Shown here one piece after another: positions 17,999 through 26,582 of a stretch of DNA of 64,000 bases (position 1 is its first letter; the number at the start of each line of letters is the position of its first letter). Made by a program: the position numbers and the translations under genes. The notes under the pieces are model-generated. The model did not search any database. It worked only from the letters and a program-made list of their open reading frames with translations, and was not told where the DNA came from. The stretch comes from Desulfovibrio sp. (GTDB taxonomy: Bacteria > Desulfobacterota > Desulfovibrionia > Desulfovibrionales > Desulfovibrionaceae), in the NCBI GenBank assembly GCA_030145055.1, contig JAQYWK010000003.1:558001-622000 (forward strand), read 5' to 3'.

Positions 17999-18976
17999 AT
18001 GAAGAATACAAGTACCAAAAATGAATTGTCAGGATCTCAAAATATAATTCCCGTCATTGCAATACTTAGCGCGGTCTTTCTCTGGGGCAGCGCGTTCGCG
18101 GCCATGAAACATCTAGTGAACACCTTAAATCCATGGGCGGTTATGTGGCTTAGGACCAGCATCGCGACCCTTGCTTTAGCCCCTTTCACTTCCAGATTCG
18201 CCGGGACCGTAAAAAAGGGTAAAGACCGTAAGGCGCTGGCTCTTTTGGCTTTTCTCATGCCATGCTTATATTTTTTATGTGAATCCCACGCCTTAACCTA
18301 CACTTCGGCAACACAGGCCGGACTTATTTCAGCATCTCTTCCGCTAATGGTTGCTGTGGGAGCAGGAATATTTTTTAACGAAAAAACAACCCGCGCAGGC
18401 TGGCTAGGACTAGCACTCGCTGTAGTGGGAGTTGGAGCACTGACACTTACAGGAACCCCTTCAGATAACGCCAGCAACCCAGCTCTTGGAAATATGCTGG
18501 AACTGGCAGCAATGGTCAGCGCGGCAGGATATATGCTTTTAGTAAAAAGACTATCCGTCAACTACGGACCGTGGACTCTGACAGCAGTTCAAAACGCAGC
18601 AGGGGCCATATTTTTCCTGCCCGGCCTATACCTGCTTATCCGAGATGGCATAGGACCGGACCCTCTCACCGTTTTAATTATTGCCGGATACCTCGGCGCA
18701 TTTGTGACTCTTGGAGCGTTTGGACTGTACAATGTAGGAATGAGCAAACTGCCAGCAGGTAAAGCTTCAGCATTTATAAATCTTGTACCGGCAATAGCAG
18801 CATTCTTTGGCTGGGTAATATTGGGAGAGACTTTAACTATTTCACAAATGTTCGCTTCCTTAGTCATCTTCACAGGAGTTTGGCTTGCGCAGCGTGGCGA
18901 CAAAATTGACTGGAGAAAGGGGCTATTCAAGAAGCTGAAAATAAACTTCTCAAGAGTAAAAAGCGCAGTGAAATAA
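17999..18976 (+). CDS. EamA/DMT-family exporter
   Basis: An inner-membrane drug/metabolite transporter of 325 residues with ten hydrophobic segments in two EamA repeats (about 15-150 and 165-300). Typical features are WGSAFAAMKHLV near residue 28, TSATQAGLISASLPL near residue 100 and the second-repeat GAFGLYNVGMSKLPAGKASA. A charged tail of about 25 residues ends the protein. TAGGAG provides the ribosome site. The preceding AraC regulator probably controls it. The substrate is unknown. Confidence 0.9.
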   Translation: MKNTSTKNELSGSQNIIPVIAILSAVFLWGSAFAAMKHLVNTLNPWAVMWLRTSIATLALAPFTSRFAGTVKKGKDRKALALLAFLMPCLYFLCESHALTYTSATQAGLISASLPLMVAVGAGIFFNEKTTRAGWLGLALAVVGVGALTLTGTPSDNASNPALGNMLELAAMVSAAGYMLLVKRLSVNYGPWTLTAVQNAAGAIFFLPGLYLLIRDGIGPDPLTVLIIAGYLGAFVTLGAFGLYNVGMSKLPAGKASAFINLVPAIAAFFGWVILGETLTISQMFASLVIFTGVWLAQRGDKIDWRKGLFKKLKINFSRVKSAVK

Positions 18977-19096
18977 CCTATTTTCTGCTTTACTTCGACT
19001 ACGATACGCGAGATATAATGATTATTGTTCAACAGGTCAGAACCGTATTGAATCACGCCCATTTAGTGTAAAACTATTTTTAATGGAGAGAATCTC

Positions 19097-20092
19097 ATGA
19101 AAAGTTTGATCACGGCCTTTTTTACACTTCTAATATTAAGCACTACAGCTCTTGTTTCCTTTGCAGCCCCTGCGGTCGTCGGTTTTCTCACAGGAACCTC
19201 CGGTCTTGGAGATTTGTCTTTTAATGACATGACATACGGAGGAATCCGCAAGGCCCAACAGGAATTCGGCTTCAAATTAATAATTATTGAACCGCATAAA
19301 ACCGGTATCGCCACAGCAAAAGAAGTAGCTGACCTTGCAAGTAAATCTGACATTATAGTCCTGCTCGGCGGTCAACACAAACAACTGGCAGAAGACGCAG
19401 CGGCCAATTTTCCAGATAAAAAATTTATTATGATAGAAGTCCCTATTGATAAAGCTCCTAATGTTTCTTCCGCGGTGTTCAAACAGTATGAAGGATCTTT
19501 TCTAGCTGGAGCTCTTGCCGGGTATGTAACTAAAACCAACAAAATAGGATATATCGGCGGCGTCGACATATACCTTCTTCACCAGTTTGAACAAGGGTTC
19601 AAAGCTGGCGCTGAATATTCTGCTCCCGGAATTGAAGTTTTTTCAGAATACGCAAGTCCAGCTGGTGATTTCTCAGGCTTTGACAATCCCAAAAAAGGAT
19701 ACAAAATGGCTATGGACCAGTATGGGAAAGGAGCGGATATTGTCTTTACCGTAGCAGGTTTAACAGGAAACGGGGTAATAGAAGCCGCCCGCCGTACTGG
19801 TAAATATGCAATCGGCGTAGACTCAGATCAAGATTCCCTTGCTAAGGGCAATATCCTGACCAGTATGATTAAAAGGCTGGATGTCGCGGCCTATGAGGAA
19901 TTGAAAAAAATAATGCAAGGCAAATTCAAAGCTGGACCTACATATTATGGCCTTAAAAATAATGGTGTATGTTTAAGTGAAATGAAATACACTAAAGACC
20001 AATTACCAGCTAAGACTCTGGAAAAGATTGAAAAAATAAAGAAAATGATCATCAGCGGCGAACTGAAAATTGAAAATCCAGCCACAAATTAA
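19097..20092 (+). CDS. BMP-family periplasmic binding protein
   Basis: A 331-residue secreted protein with a clear signal peptide (about 1-24, cleaved near SFAA). It is of the Bmp/Med family, which binds purine nucleosides in known transporters. Family features are TGTSGLGDLSFNDMTYGGIR, KFIMIEVPID and DIVFTVAGLTGNGVIEAARR. Unlike transporter subunits it has no permease or ATPase gene beside it. Instead a hybrid sensor kinase starts 85 bp downstream on the same strand. I infer that it is the ligand-sensing partner of that kinase. GGAGAG precedes the ATG. Confidence 0.88.
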   Translation: MKSLITAFFTLLILSTTALVSFAAPAVVGFLTGTSGLGDLSFNDMTYGGIRKAQQEFGFKLIIIEPHKTGIATAKEVADLASKSDIIVLLGGQHKQLAEDAAANFPDKKFIMIEVPIDKAPNVSSAVFKQYEGSFLAGALAGYVTKTNKIGYIGGVDIYLLHQFEQGFKAGAEYSAPGIEVFSEYASPAGDFSGFDNPKKGYKMAMDQYGKGADIVFTVAGLTGNGVIEAARRTGKYAIGVDSDQDSLAKGNILTSMIKRLDVAAYEELKKIMQGKFKAGPTYYGLKNNGVCLSEMKYTKDQLPAKTLEKIEKIKKMIISGELKIENPATN

Positions 20093-20177
20093 CCACATTT
20101 ACGATTATTTTCAATAACATCTAAAAAAGCACACAATTGAAATATAACCGAAACGGTGGAAGCACTATACTGCTACA

Positions 20178-22496
20178 ATGAAAGATAGCTTAAGGCTTAA
20201 AACCTCAGTTGGAACATGTCTTATACTAGCACTTTTTTTCTTTTTTCTGGGATACTATATTATTGATTCCCAAAAAAAGTTGCTAGAGGAAAACCTTTAC
20301 GAACACGGTAAAAATATCGCGTCTCTAACCGCACGCTCTTGTGCGGAATATTTGCCCCGCTTCAGTTATTTTTTAATCGAAGATCTTGCCCTATCTGTCG
20401 AAAAGTCCTCACAGGTCGCTTTTTGTGAAATATATGATCAGGACGGAATGCCCATTCTGCAATCCGGTAATATCGTATATCAAAATCGCAAGACCAAAAA
20501 CACAGCTCACTACGATAATAATATTATGGTTGTGGCTCACCCTATCATTAATGGAAAAGAAAATTTAGGGAGGGTCGAAATTGGACTGACCCTTGATCAA
20601 GTTCGGCAAGATATCAAAACCAAAACAATTGATCTCGTAATTATTTTAATAGGTTGCATGCTTTGCACTATTTTAGCTTTAGATGCTTTTTTTCGCAAAA
20701 TTTTGATATCACCCCTAAGTATTTTGGATAACAACACACGAAAGATTGCAAACCGGGAATTCGTTACGGCAAATGTTGGTAGCAGAATGGATGAAATCGG
20801 GCGACTAGCTCTAAATTTCAATTATATGAGCAAAAATCTAGAATCCCTCTACAAAAATCTAGAAGTGAAAGTTCAAGAACGCACTCACGATTTGGAGGCT
20901 GCCAACGAGAAGCTTGTCATTTCTATAGCACGATCAGAAGCAATGGCTGTAGAGGCTGAAAAAGGAGCTGTGGCTAAATCCCAGTTTCTTGCCGCAATGA
21001 GTCATGAAATAAGAACCCCCATGAATGCGATTCTCGGAATGGCAGACATTCTGGCCGATTCAGGACTTGATGGTGAGCAGCAGAGATTCCTCGAAGTTCT
21101 TCAGGAATCAGGCGAAACACTACTCCATCTAATCAATGACATTCTTGATTTAAGTAAAATTGAAGCTGGACAAGTCGCCTTTGAACACGAGGAGATTGAT
21201 CTTGATCATTTAATAGGCAGAGCTTTTAAAGTCACATCCCTTGCGGGACATAGCAAAGGACTTGAACTTGCTTACAGCATTAAACGGAATGTTCCGACCA
21301 GAGTCATCGGTGACCCCGCAAGATTAATGCAAATTTTTGTAAACTTACTTGGCAATGCTATTAAATTCACAGAAAGAGGATTCGTTGTTCTCGAAATTTC
21401 GCTCAGTGAAGGAAGGTCCAGTGAGCTAGGTAACAAGATAGGACTTCACTTTGAGATTAAAGACAGCGGCATAGGAATCGAAACGGATAAGCTTGATTCA
21501 ATTTTTGATAGATTTACACAAGAAGACTCTTCCACAACTCGCCAGTACGGCGGCACGGGACTGGGTCTTTCTATATGTAAATCGCTCTGTGAGGCCATGA
21601 CCGGTCGCATATGGATGGAAAGTACCAAGGGGTTCGGCTCTTCGGTACATATAGACATTCCTTTCGCCACAAATGACGTGGTATACAACAGAGATTCCAT
21701 CCTTAATGACCAATCAATTCTGTTAATCAATGATCAGAATTATTCTCGCGAATCATTAGCGGTCAGGCTCAGCGCAATCTCTAGGAAAGTAGATAAAGCA
21801 CATAATTTTGAAGTAGGTAAGAGTCTGATAAGTGAAGCGGCCAAAGGATCTATCCCTTATGACCTAATCATAATAAGAGATAACATTCATGGCTGGAAAT
21901 GGAAAAAAACGGTATCTTCCCTAGTAGAACTTGGGATTGATGAAAAAAAGATCATTATTTTTGCAAATGTTGAGCATCACCATATCAGAGACGCATTTGA
22001 AGGGCATGTCCTATTAAAACCTCTTACTATTTTTGACCTCGAAAAAGTGGTGAAAGAAATAGATCTTACCTCAAATACAGAGTGTAAACCGAAGCCAAGC
22101 ATAGCGACTGTAAATGCTTCAACCAAATCGCTGAACATTCTGCTTATCGAAGACAACAAGGCTAATTGCTTACTCATAGAACTGTTCTTAAAAGACCTTC
22201 CACACCTCCTTACCATTACAAACAATGGACAGGAAGGATTGGATGAACGGACTAAGAATGCTTTTGATGTAATTCTAATGGACATAGAAATGCCCATCAT
22301 GGATGGCTATGAAGCAACGATGAGAATCCGTGAGTGGGAAATAGAACATCAAGAAAAACCGGCAAAAATAATTGCGCTTACAGCTCATGCATTGTCTGAA
22401 GTAAAAGATAAAATCCTAACCGCTGGCTGCGATTGTTTTCTCACAAAGCCTATTTCAAAAGAAAAAATAATTACGACAATTTCCACCCTGCTTTAA
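20178..22496 (+). CDS. Hybrid sensor histidine kinase/response regulator
   Basis: A 772-residue membrane kinase. TM1 is at about 10-27, a periplasmic domain of about 120 residues follows, TM2 is at about 150-170, then HAMP and a coiled coil. HisKA has the H-box MSHEIRTPMNAILG (His near 278), and HATPase_c has NLLGNAIKFTERG, DSGIGIETDKL and GGTGLGLSICK. A weak receiver-like stretch lies at about 510-620. A complete receiver ends the protein (IEDN, VILMDIEMPIMDG, LTAHA, KPIS). The BMP-type protein upstream is the likely periplasmic input. No Hpt partner is adjacent, and the ribosome site is weak. Confidence 0.92.
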   Translation: MKDSLRLKTSVGTCLILALFFFFLGYYIIDSQKKLLEENLYEHGKNIASLTARSCAEYLPRFSYFLIEDLALSVEKSSQVAFCEIYDQDGMPILQSGNIVYQNRKTKNTAHYDNNIMVVAHPIINGKENLGRVEIGLTLDQVRQDIKTKTIDLVIILIGCMLCTILALDAFFRKILISPLSILDNNTRKIANREFVTANVGSRMDEIGRLALNFNYMSKNLESLYKNLEVKVQERTHDLEAANEKLVISIARSEAMAVEAEKGAVAKSQFLAAMSHEIRTPMNAILGMADILADSGLDGEQQRFLEVLQESGETLLHLINDILDLSKIEAGQVAFEHEEIDLDHLIGRAFKVTSLAGHSKGLELAYSIKRNVPTRVIGDPARLMQIFVNLLGNAIKFTERGFVVLEISLSEGRSSELGNKIGLHFEIKDSGIGIETDKLDSIFDRFTQEDSSTTRQYGGTGLGLSICKSLCEAMTGRIWMESTKGFGSSVHIDIPFATNDVVYNRDSILNDQSILLINDQNYSRESLAVRLSAISRKVDKAHNFEVGKSLISEAAKGSIPYDLIIIRDNIHGWKWKKTVSSLVELGIDEKKIIIFANVEHHHIRDAFEGHVLLKPLTIFDLEKVVKEIDLTSNTECKPKPSIATVNASTKSLNILLIEDNKANCLLIELFLKDLPHLLTITNNGQEGLDERTKNAFDVILMDIEMPIMDGYEATMRIREWEIEHQEKPAKIIALTAHALSEVKDKILTAGCDCFLTKPISKEKIITTISTLL

Positions 22497-22502
22497 AAAC
22501 AG

Positions 22503-22530
22503 AAAGACCGCGTCAGATGACGCGGTCTTT
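22503..22530. terminator. Hairpin between hybrid kinase and OB-fold gene
   Basis: AAAGACCGCGTCA and TGACGCGGTCTTT form a perfect 13-bp stem directly after the kinase stop codon. The T tracts are short (TCTTT), so it may work in both directions or be partly Rho-assisted. Confidence 0.75.
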
Positions 22531-22615
22531 AAAAACTGTTGACAATACAGTTTAGTCAGCCGCCTGAATGAAGCGACCTATTTGAGTGCGGAAGAAACTT
22601 CCTGTGAGGTCCGTT

Positions 22616-22960
22616 TTAGTTAAGAACGGTTATTTTCTGGGCTTCGATACCGGCAAAAGTAAGATCCTGCTCGACCCTACCTACAAGTGCAACTTCAGCT
22701 GTGCCATCCGCAAGTAGGGATCCTGCGCCATCAGCATTCAAGTCTACAACTATCTCGCCGGTCTTATCCTGAAATACATATTTATTATCATTGATCTTTT
22801 TAATGAAAAAACCGTGAAGAACTGCTTTAGTGTCGGTACCAGAAATTCTTGCTTCTGCAACAGTTGTTACATCATTAGATTTACTGTCACGACATTCAGC
22901 TGTCGCTGCAGTTGCTACGAGGGCCACTAAAAGAATAAAAATCAAGCTCATTTTCTTCAT
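22616..22960 (-). CDS. Periplasmic OB-fold protein of the YgiW/YdeI (BOF) family
   Basis: A small secreted protein of 114 residues. The signal peptide MKKMSLIFILLVALVATAATA is followed by the bacterial OB fold with VLHGFFIKKINDNKYVFQDK, GEIVVDLN and VALVGRVEQD. E. coli relatives (YgiW, YdeI) are periplasmic stress-tolerance proteins; a ligand is not established. I chose the ATG at 22960 because it gives a standard signal peptide. The frame extends six codons further to 22978. It stands alone. Confidence 0.85.
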   Translation of the reverse strand: MKKMSLIFILLVALVATAATAECRDSKSNDVTTVAEARISGTDTKAVLHGFFIKKINDNKYVFQDKTGEIVVDLNADGAGSLLADGTAEVALVGRVEQDLTFAGIEAQKITVLN

Positions 22961-23328
22961 CTCGATTACCTGTTCCATTCTGAATGGAAGCTTGTGTTAA
23001 TAAAAATATTTTAAAACCTTAAATATCGTCCTAAAAAATCTCGATAAGTCAGAAATCCAGTTTTGAATCCTTTTGCCACTGCAAAAATTGATTACCGAAA
23101 CGACTCATTGATTCCGTGATCAAAGAACTAGCTAATTTCGACTGATTAGGCAATCAAAAAAATAGATATATTGTGATTTTTATTACAAAGTAGTTCTAAG
23201 TCCATGATATAACAAGTGATCTTTTTTTCACAACCTGTTTTATGCGAAAGTGATATGAATATTTAGACAATAAACCCATCATGATTTTTAGTGATATAAT
23301 ATCAAGATGTTACCAAACTACGCATCAT

Positions 23329-23460
23329 ATGTCACACCCACGTGGTATGAATTATAAATTTACGAATCAACTTCTACTCCCTATCTCTATGATCGTAATT
23401 GCGATAGGTATGACCCACTCAATACTTACATTAATAAGCGTTTATGCTTTTGATATTTAA
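23329..23460 (+). CDS. Candidate 43-residue single-span membrane peptide
   Basis: A short frame from ATG 23329 (or ATG 23347) to TAA 23458-23460, 15 bp before the pseudouridine synthase start. It encodes one hydrophobic helix (LLPISMIVIAIGMTHSILTL) after a short polar N terminus. There is no convincing ribosome site and no family I recognise. It could be a real small membrane protein, a leader frame or chance. The rest of the 497-bp gap (22979-23475) is AT-rich and holds nothing else I can support. Confidence 0.3.
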   Translation: MSHPRGMNYKFTNQLLLPISMIVIAIGMTHSILTLISVYAFDI

Positions 23461-23475
23461 CCAACTTAGAATATA

Positions 23476-24120
23476 ATGAATAACAAAGAACTGCTTGATA
23501 TCGTCTATTCAGACACAAAAATTGTCGTAGTAAATAAACCAAGCGGACTTTTATCCGTTCCCGGCCTCGGGCCTGAAGGGAAGGACTGCGTAGTTGCGCG
23601 CGTTCAGGCCATGTTTCCAGACTGCCGCAAATTCCCGACTATCCATAGATTAGATATGGACACTTCGGGCCTAATTGTATTGGGTTTTACGGCCCGTGCG
23701 GTACGGGAAATAGTGGATCAGTTTCAAAAACGACAGGTAAAAAAGAGATACGTTGCCCTTTTAGATGGCATCATAAAAGATGATGAAGGCGTTATAGAAA
23801 TGGCCTTCAGACTTGATCCGTACAATCGCCCATACCAAGTTTATGATCCGATTCACGGTAAATTGGGTGTAACTGAATGGCGCAAGATTGGAATAGAAGA
23901 TGGAAAGACCAGAGTTGAGTTTACCCCGCTAACTGGACGCACGCATCAGCTTAGAGTGCACTCAGCGCATCCTCTCGGACTTAATTGCCCTATTGTAGGC
24001 GACAGATTGTACGGGACAGGCACTGCCCCGGGACAGCTTAAATTACATGCTGGATATTTATCTTTCATGCACCCTAAGACAAAAGAAATGCTTGAGTTTG
24101 AAATTCCACCATTGTTTTAA
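23476..24120 (+). CDS. RluA-type RNA pseudouridine synthase, catalytic domain only
   Basis: A 214-residue enzyme isomerising uridine to pseudouridine in rRNA or tRNA. The catalytic motif HRLDMDTSGLIVLGF (Asp near residue 58) and the later PLTGRTHQLRVHSAHPLG and CPIVGDRLYG are intact. VVVNKPSGLLSVPGLGPE near residue 20 is typical of RluA. There is no S4 domain. Many relatives of this subtype carry a roughly 300-residue N-terminal module; here that module is a separate gene at 33217. The exact uridine target is undecided (RluA itself modifies 23S U746 and tRNA U32). Confidence 0.92.
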   Translation: MNNKELLDIVYSDTKIVVVNKPSGLLSVPGLGPEGKDCVVARVQAMFPDCRKFPTIHRLDMDTSGLIVLGFTARAVREIVDQFQKRQVKKRYVALLDGIIKDDEGVIEMAFRLDPYNRPYQVYDPIHGKLGVTEWRKIGIEDGKTRVEFTPLTGRTHQLRVHSAHPLGLNCPIVGDRLYGTGTAPGQLKLHAGYLSFMHPKTKEMLEFEIPPLF

Positions 24121-24143
24121 AAATTCATATTTCAAGCGCACAA

Positions 24144-24179
24144 AAAAATGCCCGCCGAATAACTTCGGCGGGCATTTTT
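24144..24179. terminator. Bidirectional terminator, pseudouridine synthase/glutamate synthase
   Basis: AAAAATGCCCGCCGA pairs perfectly with TCGGCGGGCATTTTT across a six-base loop, between two convergent genes. Confidence 0.92.
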
Positions 24180-24221
24180 ATTTATAACTTATAGCGAGGA
24201 CTCTCTACCAAACGGGAACTA

Positions 24222-26549
24222 TTAACCGAGCGGAGTATTATCCACTAAGTTCCAGATACCACATGGACAAACATTTGCGCAGAAACCACAACCGATACAT
24301 TTATCGGGGTCGCAGTACATTTCAAACTTCTTACCTTCAAGACTATTACGAGTAATAGCCATTTGAGGACAGACAGTTTCGCAAAGTCCACAGTCTCTAC
24401 AGGATCCACAGGAAGAACATTCTGTTGCACACTGATTCATATCTGAAAATTCAGTCAGACGAGGATCAAAATACTCAAGAGTCATTCTGCTGTAGTCTAT
24501 TACTTCTTTAGGATGAACTTCAGGACGTCTACCAGTGAATATATCATCAATTACCTCCGCAGCCTTGCGACCATGCCCGATAGCATGAGTGAGCAAACCA
24601 GGACGAACAGTATCACCAATGGCATAGACTTTAGGATCTGTGGTCTGGTAATTTTCATTAACAACCACGTGTCCGCGATCAAGAGCAATCCCTTCGGGCA
24701 GAAACTCTACATCAGGTGTATCACCGATGGATAGAATCACAGTGTCAGCTTCGAGAAGCTCACCGGATTTAAGAAGTACACCCTTCTTGGTAACTTCCTG
24801 CGTGAAACAAGGCCACTTGAACTTAGCGCCTGCTTCTTCTGCTTCTTTCCTTTCTTTACCGAAGGATGCAGGTTCCTGAATATCAATCAAAGTTATTGAT
24901 TTAGCACCTAGGCGTCCACATTCGGTAGCAACATCACAACCGACATTACCAGCCCCGATAATTACTACTTTTTTACCGACCTTAGCTTTACCAGCAACAG
25001 AGTTCTGGAGGAACGTCAGAGCCGGGGTAATCATTTCATGACCGGGAATAGGAATCATGCGAGGTTTCTGAGCGCCGATAGCAAGAACTACCGCGTCATT
25101 TGCCTGCTTGAGTTCAGCGAAATCATCGCTGTCCATTTTTTTATGTAAGTGAACGTGGGGAATAACTTCTGCGGCACGTTTTAGCTCAGCATCAAGCACT
25201 TCTTTAGGAATACGGCTTGAAGGAATAGCTGAAGCAATCTTTCCGCCAAGGGTTTTAGCCATGTCGTAAACAACAGCTTCATGTCCCTTCATGCGAATCT
25301 GCCATGCGATGGAAATACCAGCTGGTCCACCACCGATAACAGCAACCTTTTTGCCTGACAGAGCGGGAAGCTTTGGAGCCTTACTATTAACACCTGCGCG
25401 ACCAAGCTTTGTGATGTCCACAGGGATCATCTTCTTGAGTCCTCGAGTACATCCATCCATACAGAGGTTCGGACAGAGATATCCACAAACCGTTGCGGGG
25501 AAAGGCGTATATGCAAGTGCAAGGTCAACAGCTTCGTCTACCAGACCGTCACGAACTAACTGCCAACGTTCCTGAACAGGAATTCCACTCGGACAACTGG
25601 ACTGACATGGAGCTTCGTATTTACTGTTTTCCCAAACGGGAACATATCTTCTTAAAATGCCGCTCGGCACTAGCCCAATTGGTGACCTATCAAGATCAGT
25701 CAAATCACCGATCAAACCGCCACGCCCTAGCTCTTCATCCCATACTTTCGCACGGAATTCTGTCATGGAGAGACGAACTTTACCAGTCTTCTCAAAAGGA
25801 GTCTTAGCTCTGATGAGTTCCCAGTCCGTTCTATCAATCAACTTTTCATACAAGTATGATTTGTTGATCTTCGCGAGATTAATTTTTAAATTTTCGGTGA
25901 GCCATGCCCAATCAGCGTCGTTGATTGGCTCTAGAATGGCATCTGACTGAGAAAAACCGTCATGCGGTCCACGAACAAATATACGTCCGCCAACCATACC
26001 TACACATGGTCTGTATCCCAGAACATTTTCTGTATTCTGCCCTTTGTAACCACAGACAACTGCGGTTCCGCCAGCCATGAATTCAGCAAAGTAATCACCG
26101 ACTGTTCCAAGCACCCACAACTCAGGTGGATCAAATCTTGGGTTAGTCTTAGTCATGGTCATACCACGAGCACCGAGATTGCCGCTAATTACGACTTTCC
26201 CCTGCGCCATAGCATTACATGCGCCGTTGGTTCCATCACCGTGAACGATGATTTCTGCTCCGGCATTCAGCCAACCTACGTCATCAGAAACTGAACCGTG
26301 AACATTAATTGTTGTTCCGGGAAAACCTTTTGAACCTAAACGCTGACCGGGTGAACCGAGAACGTCTATTTCAATTGGCTCGTCCTTGGAAATCCACAAC
26401 CGTCCGCCAATTCCATGTTGACCAAGGGCATCTATTTCAAGCTTGCGGGCACCTTCACGAACATTCTTTTGAATAATTTCTTCAAGAATGCGTGATTCAA
26501 GACGTAAACCGTCTTCTACACCGCTTATGCATACTTTTTTTGTAGCCAT
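24222..26549 (-). CDS. Glutamate synthase subunit: GXGXG domain fused to FAD-NAD(P) oxidoreductase and ferredoxin
   Basis: A 775-residue multidomain subunit. About 1-240 is the GXGXG beta-helix of glutamate synthase (GQHGIGGRLWIS, GTTINVHGSVSDD). About 300-400 is the cysteine-rich GltD N-terminal region (CQSSCPSGIPVQERW, CGYLCPNLCMDGCTRGL). About 405-680 is the FAD/NAD(P) oxidoreductase (VAVIGGGPAGISIAW, VVIIGAGNVGCDVA, YAIGDTVRPG). The C terminus carries ferredoxin-type clusters (CSSCGSCRDCGLCETVCP, CIGCGFCANVCPCG). It passes electrons to the FMN subunit encoded upstream. Its place as last gene of a three-gene operon and the GGAG ribosome site are clear. Confidence 0.92.
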   Translation of the reverse strand: MATKKVCISGVEDGLRLESRILEEIIQKNVREGARKLEIDALGQHGIGGRLWISKDEPIEIDVLGSPGQRLGSKGFPGTTINVHGSVSDDVGWLNAGAEIIVHGDGTNGACNAMAQGKVVISGNLGARGMTMTKTNPRFDPPELWVLGTVGDYFAEFMAGGTAVVCGYKGQNTENVLGYRPCVGMVGGRIFVRGPHDGFSQSDAILEPINDADWAWLTENLKINLAKINKSYLYEKLIDRTDWELIRAKTPFEKTGKVRLSMTEFRAKVWDEELGRGGLIGDLTDLDRSPIGLVPSGILRRYVPVWENSKYEAPCQSSCPSGIPVQERWQLVRDGLVDEAVDLALAYTPFPATVCGYLCPNLCMDGCTRGLKKMIPVDITKLGRAGVNSKAPKLPALSGKKVAVIGGGPAGISIAWQIRMKGHEAVVYDMAKTLGGKIASAIPSSRIPKEVLDAELKRAAEVIPHVHLHKKMDSDDFAELKQANDAVVLAIGAQKPRMIPIPGHEMITPALTFLQNSVAGKAKVGKKVVIIGAGNVGCDVATECGRLGAKSITLIDIQEPASFGKERKEAEEAGAKFKWPCFTQEVTKKGVLLKSGELLEADTVILSIGDTPDVEFLPEGIALDRGHVVVNENYQTTDPKVYAIGDTVRPGLLTHAIGHGRKAAEVIDDIFTGRRPEVHPKEVIDYSRMTLEYFDPRLTEFSDMNQCATECSSCGSCRDCGLCETVCPQMAITRNSLEGKKFEMYCDPDKCIGCGFCANVCPCGIWNLVDNTPLG

Positions 26550-26582
26550 TTTTTATCTCCGGTATATCACGAGCTTCGGGAG

